Source: Actinomadura opuntiae
GTDB taxonomy: Bacteria; Actinomycetota; Actinomycetes; Streptosporangiales; Streptosporangiaceae
Length of the DNA stretch: 64,000 nt
Assembly (NCBI RefSeq): GCF_030283205.1
Contig: NZ_JASNWF010000029.1
Span: 1-64,000 of the forward strand
Direction of reading: 5' to 3'
Position 1 is the stretch's first letter. The number at the start of each line of letters is the position of its first letter. The translations under genes and the position numbers were made by a program. The notes below the pieces were generated by a model. That model was not told where the DNA came from. It did no database searches and saw only the letters and a program-made list of their open reading frames with translations. Shown one piece after another: positions 40,347 through 48,315 of the stretch.

Positions 40347-41690
40347 GTGTCGCGTCGTATCAACCGAGTTGCGACGGTCAGTGTTCATACTTCCCCCCTC
40401 GACCAACCCGGGACCGGCGACGCGGGCGGTATGAACGTCTACATCGTCGAGGTGGCCAAGCGGCTCGCCGCGCGCGGCATCGAGGTGGACATCTTCACGC
40501 GCGCGACTTGCCGCGCCCTGCCCCCGGTCGCCGAGCTCGCGCCCGGCGTGCTCGTCCGGCACGTCGTCGCCGGGCCGTTCGAGGAGCTCGACAAGGGCGA
40601 GCTGCCGCGCCAGCTGTGCGGCTTCACCTCCGGCGTGCTGCGTGCCGAGGCGTCCTACGACCCCGGCCACTACGACCTCCTGCACACCCACTACTGGCTT
40701 TCCGGACAGGCCGGATGGGCCGCCAAGCAGCGCTGGGGCGTCCCGCTCGTGCACTCGATGCACACCATGGCCAAGGTCAAGAACGCCGCGCTCGCCGACG
40801 GCGACAAGCCCGAGCCGGACGAGCGCGTCCTCGGCGAGGAGCAGGTCGTCGCCTCCTCCGACCAGCTCGTCGCCAACACCCGCGAGGAGGCCGACGAGCT
40901 GATCGGCCTCTACGGCGCCGATCCCCGCCGCGTCGCCGTCGTCAGCCCCGGCGTCGACCTGTCGCTGTTCCGCCCCGAATCCCCGGTCCTCGCCCGCAGC
41001 ACCGGCCTCCTCCCGCACCGCACCGGCCCCGCCCGCCGCCGCCTCGGCCTGCCCCGCGAGGCCTACGTCCTGCTGTTCGTCGGCCGGATCCAGCCCCTCA
41101 AGGCCCCCGACGTGCTGCTGCGCGCCGCCGCCCGCATGCTCGCCGACGACCCGTCGCTGCGCTCCAAGCTCGTCGTCGCCGTCGTCGGCGGCCCGAGCGG
41201 TTCCGGACGGTGCCGTCCCGAAGGGCTCCAGGCCCTCGCCGCCGAACTCGGCATCACCGACGTCGTCCGGTTCGAGCCGCCGGCCCCGCAGAGCGACCTC
41301 GCCGACTGGTACCGCGCCGCCGACGTCACCGTCGTCCCGTCGCACAGCGAGTCGTTCGGGCTCGTCGCCGTCGAGTCGCAGGCCTGCGGGACGCCGGTCG
41401 TCGCGTCCCGCGTCGGCGGCCTGTGCACCGCCGTCGCCGACGGCGAGTCCGGCGTGCTGATCCCCGGGCACGACCCGGCCGACTACGCCGCCGTCCTGCG
41501 CCGCCTGCACGCCGAGCCCGGCCGGCACAACCGCCTCGCCCGCGGCGCCGTCCGCCACGCCCAGGACTTCGGCTGGGACGCCACCGTCGACCGCCTCCTG
41601 GACGTGTATACCGGTGCCATGTCGCTGCCCGCCGTCGGCCTCGCCCCGCCGACGCTGTCCCCGCAACTCACCGCGGAGGTCACCGCATGA
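40347..41690 (+). CDS. mshA: D-inositol-3-phosphate glycosyltransferase (MshA)
   Basis: First enzyme of mycothiol synthesis: transfers GlcNAc from UDP-GlcNAc to 1-L-inositol-1-phosphate. 447-aa GT4 protein with the N-terminal phosphate loop PLDQPGTGDAGGMNVYI and the nucleotide-sugar E-x7-E motif in ESFGLVAVESQACGTPVV. The GTG at 40347 has GGAGG 9 bases upstream; the frame continues to 40275 without a ribosome binding site. The stop overlaps the next ATG. Mycothiol is the actinobacterial low-molecular-weight thiol. Confidence 0.93.
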   Translation: MSRRINRVATVSVHTSPLDQPGTGDAGGMNVYIVEVAKRLAARGIEVDIFTRATCRALPPVAELAPGVLVRHVVAGPFEELDKGELPRQLCGFTSGVLRAEASYDPGHYDLLHTHYWLSGQAGWAAKQRWGVPLVHSMHTMAKVKNAALADGDKPEPDERVLGEEQVVASSDQLVANTREEADELIGLYGADPRRVAVVSPGVDLSLFRPESPVLARSTGLLPHRTGPARRRLGLPREAYVLLFVGRIQPLKAPDVLLRAAARMLADDPSLRSKLVVAVVGGPSGSGRCRPEGLQALAAELGITDVVRFEPPAPQSDLADWYRAADVTVVPSHSESFGLVAVESQACGTPVVASRVGGLCTAVADGESGVLIPGHDPADYAAVLRRLHAEPGRHNRLARGAVRHAQDFGWDATVDRLLDVYTGAMSLPAVGLAPPTLSPQLTAEVTA

Positions 41691-41746
41691 GCGGCAGGAA
41701 GCGGGGGACGTGGGGGATCGACCCCGCGCGAAGGGAGCAAAAATGA
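41687..41746 (+). CDS. 19-codon ORF between mshA and ybjN, possible translational relay
   Basis: ATG overlaps the mshA stop (ATGA); the peptide is MSGRKRGTWGIDPARREQK and its stop overlaps the next ATGAGCG at 41743. It has no domain. It looks like a duplicated copy of a translation initiation region that keeps ribosomes coupled between mshA and the YbjN gene. Confidence 0.35.
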   Translation: MSGRKRGTWGIDPARREQK

Positions 41747-41806
41747 GCGACAGCGAACCGGGGGGTGCGGGGGGTCGTCCCCCCTCGAAGGGAGCGAGCA
41801 TGAGCG
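41687..41806 (+). repeat. Triplicated translation-initiation region (56-57 bp period)
   Basis: ATGAGCG occurs at 41687, 41743 and 41800. The second and third are preceded by the same CGAAGGGAGC ribosome-binding segment and by G-run/C-run hairpins (GGGGGATCGACCCC and GGGGGGTCGTCCCCCC). The spacing of 56 and 57 bases indicates tandem duplication. Confidence 0.7.
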
Positions 41807-42291
41807 CCGTCGAGACGATCCGGGACGCGCTGAAGGCCGCCGAGCTGGAGTTCGACGAGCCGCGCGAGAACGCGTTCTTCGTCAAGCTGCCCGGCCAGCA
41901 CAAGCTCGCCACCATGACCTGGCTGATCGTCGGGGACCACAGCCTGCACGTCGAGGCGTTCTTCTGCCGCCGGCCCGACGAGAACCACGCCGACTTCTAC
42001 CGCTTCCTGCTGGAGAAGAACGGCCGCATGTACGGGGTCGCGTTCGCGCTGGACGACGTCGGCGACGTCCACCTCGTCGGCAGGGTGCCGCTGGAGTCGG
42101 TCAGCGCGGAGGAGATCGACCGGCTGCTCGGCTGCGTCCTGACCTACTCCGACGAGAATTTCGACAAGGCCCTCGAACGCGGCTTCAAGTCGTCCATCCA
42201 GCGGGAATGGGACTGGCGCGTCAAGCGCGGCGAGAGCCTGGCCAACCTGCAGGCGTTCGCGTCCTTCGCCGACCCGGCCAACCGCGAGTAG
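41800..42291 (+). CDS. YbjN-domain protein
   Basis: 163 aa, single YbjN/DUF1790-type domain resembling type III secretion chaperone folds. Notable segments are AELEFDEPRENAFFVKLPGQ, EAFFCRRPDENHADFYRFLL and the acidic VLTYSDENFD. Function is unknown; actinobacterial homologues sit beside mshA and gpmA as here. ATG 41800 has GGGAG 7 bases upstream. An equally good start at 41743 would add 19 low-complexity residues that derive from the duplicated initiation region. Confidence 0.82.
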   Translation: MSAVETIRDALKAAELEFDEPRENAFFVKLPGQHKLATMTWLIVGDHSLHVEAFFCRRPDENHADFYRFLLEKNGRMYGVAFALDDVGDVHLVGRVPLESVSAEEIDRLLGCVLTYSDENFDKALERGFKSSIQREWDWRVKRGESLANLQAFASFADPANRE

Positions 42292-42306
42292 ATCCGCGCG
42301 TCCCGA

Positions 42307-42319
42307 TAGGCTCTGCACC
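42307..42319 (+). promoter_or_regulatory. Leaderless-type promoter of gpmA
   Basis: TAGGCT at 42307-42312, seven bases, then the ATG, with no Shine-Dalgarno sequence. It gives gpmA its own promoter despite lying only 28 bases after ybjN. Confidence 0.5.
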
Positions 42320-43141
42320 ATGGCGACCCTGGTATTGCTCCGGCATGGCGAAAGCGTCTGGAACGCGGAAGACCTGTTCACCGGCTGGGTGGACGTCGAC
42401 CTGTCCACGAAGGGCGAGAGCGAGGCGACCCGTGGCGGCGACCTGCTGCTCGACGCCGACATCACCCCCGACGTGGTCCACACCTCGCTGCTGAAGCGGG
42501 CCATCCGCACCGCCAACATCGCGCTGGACGTCGCGGACCTGCTGTGGATCCCCGTCAAGCGGTCGTGGCGGCTCAACGAGCGGCACTACGGCGCCCTCCA
42601 GGGCAAGAACAAGGCGCAGACGCGCGAGGAGTTCGGCGAAGAGCAGTTCATGGTCTGGCGCCGCTCCTACGACACCCCGCCGCCGCCCATCAAGGACGAC
42701 GACCCGCTCTCCCAGGTGAACGACCTGCGCTACGCCGAGCTGCCGTCCGAGCTGATCCCCCGTTCGGAGTGCCTGGCCGACGTCGTCGACCGCCTGCTGC
42801 CGTACTGGTACGACTCGATCGTCCCCGACCTCGCCGCCGGCAAGACCGTGCTGGTCGCCGCGCACGGCAACTCGCTGCGCGCCCTGGTCAAGCACCTGGA
42901 CGACATCTCCGACGAGCAGATCGTCGGGCTGAACATCCCGACCGGCATCCCGCTCGTCTACGAGCTGGACGACGACTTCGCCCCCCTCAAGCGCGGCGGC
43001 GAGTACCTCGACCCGGCCGCCGCGAAGGCCGCGATCGAGGCCGTCAAGAACCAGGGTGGCGGCGCCAAGAAGCCGGCCGCGCCCAAGAAGCCCGAGCCGA
43101 AGAAGGACGCCCCGAAGTCCAGGCGAGGCCGCAAGAAGTAG
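42320..43141 (+). CDS. gpmA: 2,3-bisphosphoglycerate-dependent phosphoglycerate mutase
   Basis: Glycolytic interconversion of 3- and 2-phosphoglycerate. 273 aa. The phospho-histidine motif LLRHGESVWN, LNERHYGALQG and the second catalytic AAHGNSLRALVKHL are intact. The last 25 or so residues are an added Lys/Pro/Ala tail (GAKKPAAPKKPEPKK and on), absent from typical 245-250-aa enzymes and reminiscent of histone H1-like tails. It ends at a strong hairpin. Confidence 0.94.
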   Translation: MATLVLLRHGESVWNAEDLFTGWVDVDLSTKGESEATRGGDLLLDADITPDVVHTSLLKRAIRTANIALDVADLLWIPVKRSWRLNERHYGALQGKNKAQTREEFGEEQFMVWRRSYDTPPPPIKDDDPLSQVNDLRYAELPSELIPRSECLADVVDRLLPYWYDSIVPDLAAGKTVLVAAHGNSLRALVKHLDDISDEQIVGLNIPTGIPLVYELDDDFAPLKRGGEYLDPAAAKAAIEAVKNQGGGAKKPAAPKKPEPKKDAPKSRRGRKK

Positions 43142-43149
43142 CCGCCGCG

Positions 43150-43179
43150 GAGGGGCCGCCGGGGCGACGGCGGCCCCTC
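43150..43179 (+). terminator. Hairpin after gpmA
   Basis: GAGGGGCCGCC and GGCGGCCCCTC form a perfect 11-bp stem with an 8-nt loop between convergent genes. It touches the stop of the minus-strand gene. Confidence 0.72.
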
Positions 43180-44383
43180 ACGCTGCGAGTCGCCGCAGCT
43201 CGGCCGTGCACATCATGAGCCTGCGCGTCGGGAGGTGCCGCAGATAGTGGTCGACGTCGGCGCCCAGAGCGAAGACGTGCACCGGGACCCCGGCGTCGCG
43301 GCCGGTTTCGACGGCTTGGCGCAGCGCGGCCAGGACGGCCGGGTGCCGGGTCTGGTAGGCGGCGGAGACCCGGTGGTTGTTCCGGTCGGCGGCGAGGTAG
43401 AACTGGGCGAGGTCTTTGGTGCCGACGAACAGTTCACCGGCTCCGGCGGCGCAGAAATCGGCCGCCGCGTGCACGGCGGCCGGCGTCTCGACGAAGACGC
43501 CGAGAGGCGTGTCGTCCCCCAAGTCCAGGGACCGGCGCAGCCGCAGGAATTCGTCGCGGTCGTTGATGAACGGAACGGCGAAGCTTATTCGGTCCGCGTT
43601 CGCGCCCAGGTGTTCCCGGACATGGGTTCGGAGCGACTGGAACGCATGCGGGTAGTGGCGCTCGTTCAGGAGCCATCGGGCGCCGTGCAGGCCGAGCTCG
43701 GGGTTCGGCTCGTCGTCCACGTGCGCACCGGTCGTGATCTGGGCGGCGTCGTCCGAGCGGAGGTCGAGCAGTCTCATGACCAGGCGCTGGCCGGGAAGGA
43801 GCTCGTCCGCCATCGAGCACAGCTCCGAGGCCACCTCGGCGCCGTAGCGCTCGGCCTCGCCGATCCCCGCTCGCAGCGAGTCGATCGGGCTCAGGCCGGC
43901 GGCGAAACAGATGAACTCCTCGCGGATGAAGTAGGAGTTCGCCTGCTCGACGCGCGGTCGGAGGGCGTTGATGGATTGGATGTCGGCGGAGTCGGAGATG
44001 ACCACGCAGATCGACTCGACGTCGTCGAGGTCGGCGGACGGGAACGGCGGCGGCTGCGTTGCGGGTTCGGCGCGACCGAGAAGGACCGACTCGCGATCCA
44101 GCCGGATGGTGACGTCGTCGGCGAGCGCGTCCAATTCCAACGGGTCGATCCGGAGGACGGGGATTCCGCGCGAGCGGCACAGCGACTGCATGTGGCCGGT
44201 CGGGCCGCCTCTGGCGCAGATCACCGCGGCGGAGCCGACGATGGCGTCGTAGCGGTCGGGGCTGAGCGCATCGATGACCAGAATGGCACCGTCGATCGGT
44301 TTCCCGGTGCGATTGCAGATACCGCGAACGCTCTGCTCGTCCGAACCGACGAGCAGAACCCCGGGTACTTCGCGAAAGCTCAC
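43178..44383 (-). CDS. Compact PEP-utilising enzyme (PtsI/PEP-synthase-like) lacking an N-terminal partner domain
   Basis: 401 aa. Residues about 1-100 form the swivelling phosphohistidine domain, with the putative active His in ARGGPTGHMQSLCRSRGIPV. The rest matches the PEP-binding TIM barrel: FIREEFICF, MRLLDLRSDD, NPELGLHGAR, VETPAAV, GTKDLAQF and DRNNHRV. Compared with enzyme I from memory, the GTND Asn is Lys, one barrel Arg is His, and the terminal GMCGE catalytic-Cys motif is absent. There is no HPr-binding or ATP-grasp domain. GAGGA precedes the GTG. Function is unknown; it pairs with the next minus-strand gene upstream. Confidence 0.78.
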   Translation of the reverse strand: MSFREVPGVLLVGSDEQSVRGICNRTGKPIDGAILVIDALSPDRYDAIVGSAAVICARGGPTGHMQSLCRSRGIPVLRIDPLELDALADDVTIRLDRESVLLGRAEPATQPPPFPSADLDDVESICVVISDSADIQSINALRPRVEQANSYFIREEFICFAAGLSPIDSLRAGIGEAERYGAEVASELCSMADELLPGQRLVMRLLDLRSDDAAQITTGAHVDDEPNPELGLHGARWLLNERHYPHAFQSLRTHVREHLGANADRISFAVPFINDRDEFLRLRRSLDLGDDTPLGVFVETPAAVHAAADFCAAGAGELFVGTKDLAQFYLAADRNNHRVSAAYQTRHPAVLAALRQAVETGRDAGVPVHVFALGADVDHYLRHLPTRRLMMCTAELRRLAA

Positions 44384-44523
44384 GGACGTCCTCTCTGACC
44401 GATTCCCAGGCCGGGCTCGTCCGAGATCGGGCTCTCTCTCGGCGTCGTCCGGCCAGAGCCTGATGAGAGGCTGTCAACGATCGAGACGGCACGCACCTTC
44501 CGGAATGCCGAGGTGGCGTCGGT

Positions 44524-46362
44524 CTAATTCGGCTCCACCGGTTCGTCGAGCCCGAGCTGGGATCGGAGGGCCCGTGGCGTCACCGACAGGTCGTTGAGCT
44601 TCGTCACGGCGGCCGTGTTCACGGCGTACCGCAGCGCGCGATCGGTCGCGAGGGCTTGGCCGCTGCGGGCCATGGCGTTTCGAAGGGCTGCGAGGCCGTC
44701 TTCGAGCCGGGCCATCAAGGCTTGGCGGTCGTGGCGACGCCGAGCGGCCATTCGGTGCACGTCGAGCAGGACCGAGCGTGCGAACTCCTCGAGTTCCTCG
44801 GCGCCGTCCACGTCCCCGGCCTGTTCGTCATAGCAGGCTTCGAGGTGGTGCAGCACGGTCGCGGCGACGCCCACCGAATGATTCTTGATCGCGGCGAGGT
44901 TGAAGGCGAACGCGCCCACGCGGCCGTACCGCACGATCTCGTCGCCCTCCCGGGGAGCGCCGACCACGCAGATCGGACCGGAGCGGGCGCCGGTCGGTCC
45001 AAGGAGGAAGCCGCAGTCGTCCACCTCGACACCGCGTCCGGTGCGCCGGTGCGGTACGGCGATGCCTTTGCGCAGCAGGTTCTGCCACAGCGGCGAACGG
45101 ACCCGCTCGTAGTCCTGCTCCCGCCCGAGGTTCGCGATCACCAGGTCCGCTTCGATCGTCTGCGCCGACGCCGGCCCGGACACCGACACCTTCAGAGTGC
45201 CGGCCCCGGTGCCGACGATCCGGTCGACCGTCCCGGTGGTGAGGGTGATCCTGCCGTCCGCCATCGCCGCTTCGACGAACTCGGTGATGTACGCGACGGC
45301 GCCCACGCGCAAGGTGGCCAGCAGGCTCGCGGAGCCGTCGAGCAGCGCGCGCAGGTCGGACGAGGGGACACGCGCCAGGACCTCGGGCAGATGGGGCTCC
45401 CAGGACTTGGCGATCCGCTCGGTCAGCACCGCCGGAGGCGTGGCGGGATGTTCCCGGGCGACGATGGCGCACGCCCGCTCCCACTCGTCCTTGAAGCGCT
45501 GGACGAGGTCGTCGCGGCCTTCGTAGCCGTCGGCGTGCAGGCGTGGAGCCGGCAGCCTCAGCACGTGGTGCCGGTGATCCGGAGGATAGGTCCGGAGCGT
45601 CAGACCGGAACGCGAGATCATGTGGATCTTGCCCGTGTGACCGCGCCGGAGGAGAACCGAGGCGGAGTCGTACGCGCTCAGCAGCGTGCCGATGATGGCG
45701 ACGACGGCATCCTGCCGGAGACCGATGATTCGCTCGATCCCCCCGTCGGAGTAGGGATGCCGGACGAACGAGGGATGGTCCTTCACCCCGGTCGCGAACG
45801 GGAGGTCCCGTTCCTCCAGGCCCGTCGCCAGGACGACATGATCGGCTCGCAGGGTCGTCCGGCGGGGCGCGGCGTCGGTGTGCGGCACGGAATAGTTCTC
45901 GACCACGACATTGACGCGGCCGGCGTCGACCGCCATGTCGACCACCTCACCGTCGGCTTCGAGCAGCGTCACCCATTCCGGTGCTTCGCGCGCCGCTTCT
46001 GCGAGACGGGCCGCGAGGTAGTCGGCGTAGATCCGGCGGGGCGCCGGCCCGGACTCGGTGAAGGTGAAACCGCGCCACTCGGGGGGCCACCCGGCCCGGT
46101 CGGCCTCGTTGTTGGCCCAGGCCACGAAGTCGTCGACGTCCTCCCGGAACATCGACATGCGGCCCGCCTGGATGTTGAAGACGTGATGCCAGTGGTTGCC
46201 CGTCCGGTGATAGGCGAGGCCGGCGTTCCGGTATTCGGGCCGCCGCTCGATCATCACCACCTGTAAGGGCTCCCGGGCGAACTGCAACAGGCGGACGGCC
46301 GTGGCGGTGCCGCCCAAGCCCGCTCCGACAATGACCACCGTTCGGGATCCTGATAACTCCAC
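44524..46362 (-). CDS. FAD/NAD(P)-binding protein (NAD_binding_9 family)
   Basis: 612 aa. The N-terminal FAD loop is VVIVGAGLGGTATAVRLL, followed by the family-typical AGLAYHRTGNHWHHVFNIQ and AGRMSMFREDVDDFVAWAN. A second nucleotide loop reads VVAIIGTLLSAYDSASVLL. A helical C-terminal region of about 120 residues follows. Members are flavin-dependent oxidases or monooxygenases of unknown substrate. The GTG at 46362 has GGGAG about 9 bases upstream. The PEP-utilising gene follows 140 bases downstream on the same strand, suggesting one operon. Confidence 0.8.
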   Translation of the reverse strand: MELSGSRTVVIVGAGLGGTATAVRLLQFAREPLQVVMIERRPEYRNAGLAYHRTGNHWHHVFNIQAGRMSMFREDVDDFVAWANNEADRAGWPPEWRGFTFTESGPAPRRIYADYLAARLAEAAREAPEWVTLLEADGEVVDMAVDAGRVNVVVENYSVPHTDAAPRRTTLRADHVVLATGLEERDLPFATGVKDHPSFVRHPYSDGGIERIIGLRQDAVVAIIGTLLSAYDSASVLLRRGHTGKIHMISRSGLTLRTYPPDHRHHVLRLPAPRLHADGYEGRDDLVQRFKDEWERACAIVAREHPATPPAVLTERIAKSWEPHLPEVLARVPSSDLRALLDGSASLLATLRVGAVAYITEFVEAAMADGRITLTTGTVDRIVGTGAGTLKVSVSGPASAQTIEADLVIANLGREQDYERVRSPLWQNLLRKGIAVPHRRTGRGVEVDDCGFLLGPTGARSGPICVVGAPREGDEIVRYGRVGAFAFNLAAIKNHSVGVAATVLHHLEACYDEQAGDVDGAEELEEFARSVLLDVHRMAARRRHDRQALMARLEDGLAALRNAMARSGQALATDRALRYAVNTAAVTKLNDLSVTPRALRSQLGLDEPVEPN

Positions 46363-46504
46363 GGTGCCCGCTCCCGTGTGTGACGAACGATTCGTAACAA
46401 AGCTACCGGGAACGCACTCCGAGCCCATGAACGGACCAACGTCCAAAGACCAAAAACGGGATTAATGCCACGACCTTTCGCCGTGACGTGACCGAAAAGC
46501 CGGG

Positions 46505-46516
46505 TACGGTGGCGTC
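46505..46516 (+). promoter_or_regulatory. Leaderless-type promoter of the VOC gene
   Basis: TACGGT at 46505-46510, six bases, then the ATG. Confidence 0.45.
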
Positions 46517-46906
46517 ATGGCATGCCGCATCACCGAACTGGTCCTCGACTGCCGGGATCCCGAGACCCTCGCCGACTTCTGGTGCCGGGTGCTCGGCTAC
46601 GTCGTCCTGGAGAAGGACGACAACGGCGACATCGAGATCGGGCCCGCCGGAACCGAGCTGGGCGAATTCGGGCTCAGGCTGGTCCTCAGCCGCAGCGACG
46701 AACCGAAGCGCGGCAAACTGCCGCTGCATCTCGACGTGAACGCGACCGACCGCGACCAGGACGAGGAACTCCAGCGCCTGTTCGACCTCGGAGCCCGGAC
46801 GGCCGACGTGGGGCAGACGGGCGAGGAGTCCTGGCACGTCCTCGCCGACCCCGAGGGCAACGAGTTCTGCCTGCTCCGCCGAAGAGTGGCCCCCGAACCA
46901 CACTGA
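46517..46906 (+). CDS. VOC-superfamily (glyoxalase-like) protein
   Basis: 129 aa. Start ITELVLDCRDPETLADFWCR and end DPEGNEFCLLRR are the diagnostic first and last strands of Glyoxalase_6-type proteins. The Glu in the last strand is kept, but the first-strand His typical of metal-binding members is replaced (VLDC), so catalysis is uncertain. Predicted leaderless. It converges with an MFS gene. Confidence 0.85.
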   Translation: MACRITELVLDCRDPETLADFWCRVLGYVVLEKDDNGDIEIGPAGTELGEFGLRLVLSRSDEPKRGKLPLHLDVNATDRDQDEELQRLFDLGARTADVGQTGEESWHVLADPEGNEFCLLRRRVAPEPH

Positions 46907-46921
46907 CCCCACCGGCCGCCC

Positions 46922-48154
46922 CTACGCGGCCACCGCGGAGGGGCGCCGGAGATGCGGAGTAGCGACCGCTACTACGACGACGCCCCCAAGACAGAGCAGC
47001 CCACCGCTGACGACGGCCGCAGTACCCGAGGCGGCGTCCGCGACGAGTCCGGCGCGCATGTTGCCGATCTCGGGCCCCGCCTGGCCGACGATCTGCTCGG
47101 CGGCGCCGACCCGGCCGAGAAGCTCGCTGGGAGTGTGCGCCTGGACGACGGCGCCCCGCGACACCACGGACACGGTGTCAGCAGCCCCCGCCACCACAAG
47201 GCAGGCCAAGCCCGTCCACGGGCCCGGAGACAACCCGAACAGGACGAGCGCCGCGCCCCAGGCGGCGGAGCCGGCGAGCATGACCAGGCCGGGGCGGGGG
47301 AGCCGGGTGAAGGTCCCCGAGAGCAGCGACGCGGTCACGCCGCCGACCGCGATCGCAGTGAGGAACAGGCCGAGGGTGCGCGGGTCGTCGCCGAACCGTT
47401 CCGCGTTGATCAGCGGGAACAGGCTGACCGGCATCGACAGCACGGTGACGGCCAGGTCGGTGAGTAGGGCGCCGCGGATCACCGGCGTCCGGACGAGGAA
47501 GGCCAGGCCGTCCAGGACTCCGCGCAGGCCGGGGCGTGCGGGGTCGTCGCCGGGGCGCATCGGCGGCAGGCCGAACGCGCCGTGGAGCGCGGCGGCGAAG
47601 GTGAGCGCGTCGAACAGGTAGCAGCCGCCGACGCCCAGGCCGCCCGCGATGAGCCCGCCGAGCGCGGGCCCGGCCAGCATGGCGCCCTGGAACGCGATGC
47701 GCCGCAGCGCCAGTCCCGCGGCGATCTGGTGTTTCGGCAGCAGGCGCGGGATGAAGGTGCGCGAGGCCGGCCCGCCGCCCGCGGTGAAGCACGCCTGGAC
47801 CGCCACCACGGCGAGGATTCCGGCGGCCGGAAGGTGCCCGAGAAAGCCTTGCAGCGCCAGGACGAGCGAGCAGGCGGTCTGCCCGCTGGTCGTCAGCAGG
47901 TAGAAGCGGCGGCGGTCCACGCGGTCGACGAGCGATCCGGCGAAGAGCCCGAGCGCGATGAGCGGGACGGCCTGCGCAAGTCCGGCCGCGCCGGTCCATG
48001 TGGTGCTCTTCGTCGTCTGCCAGAGCTGGAACATCACGGCGACGAGCGTCATCTGCCCGCCGAACCCGGAGAGCGTCTGCCCGACCCACAGCCGGCGGAA
48101 GGTGGGTGACGTTCGTAGTGGGGTCGCGTCGAGCAGCAGGGTTCTCAGCTGCAC
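46922..48154 (-). CDS. MFS transporter (12-TM, EntS/MefA-like)
   Basis: 410 aa with about 12 hydrophobic segments and the motif A equivalent GLFAGSLVDRVDRRRFYLLT. It resembles enterobactin-exporter-like or macrolide-efflux MFS_3 proteins. The GTG at 48154 has GGGGGA 5-6 bases upstream and the protein begins just before TPLRTSPTFRRLWVGQTLS, the normal N terminus. The much longer frame upstream is antisense to the next genes. No local regulator is adjacent. Confidence 0.88.
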   Translation of the reverse strand: MQLRTLLLDATPLRTSPTFRRLWVGQTLSGFGGQMTLVAVMFQLWQTTKSTTWTGAAGLAQAVPLIALGLFAGSLVDRVDRRRFYLLTTSGQTACSLVLALQGFLGHLPAAGILAVVAVQACFTAGGGPASRTFIPRLLPKHQIAAGLALRRIAFQGAMLAGPALGGLIAGGLGVGGCYLFDALTFAAALHGAFGLPPMRPGDDPARPGLRGVLDGLAFLVRTPVIRGALLTDLAVTVLSMPVSLFPLINAERFGDDPRTLGLFLTAIAVGGVTASLLSGTFTRLPRPGLVMLAGSAAWGAALVLFGLSPGPWTGLACLVVAGAADTVSVVSRGAVVQAHTPSELLGRVGAAEQIVGQAGPEIGNMRAGLVADAASGTAAVVSGGLLCLGGVVVVAVATPHLRRPSAVAA

Positions 48155-48315
48155 GCGCTTCCCCCAGGCCGGACGCGGGTGGTTTCCGAATCCGACCAAC
48201 AGTAAGCGGAGCGGGGTCAGCGGTGGTGGTCGGTGCGGGGGCGTTGCAGGACGAAGGTGTCGACGGGTAGGGGTTGACCTTGTCGCGGAACGCCGACCAG
48301 GGCGGCCCTCGTGCG

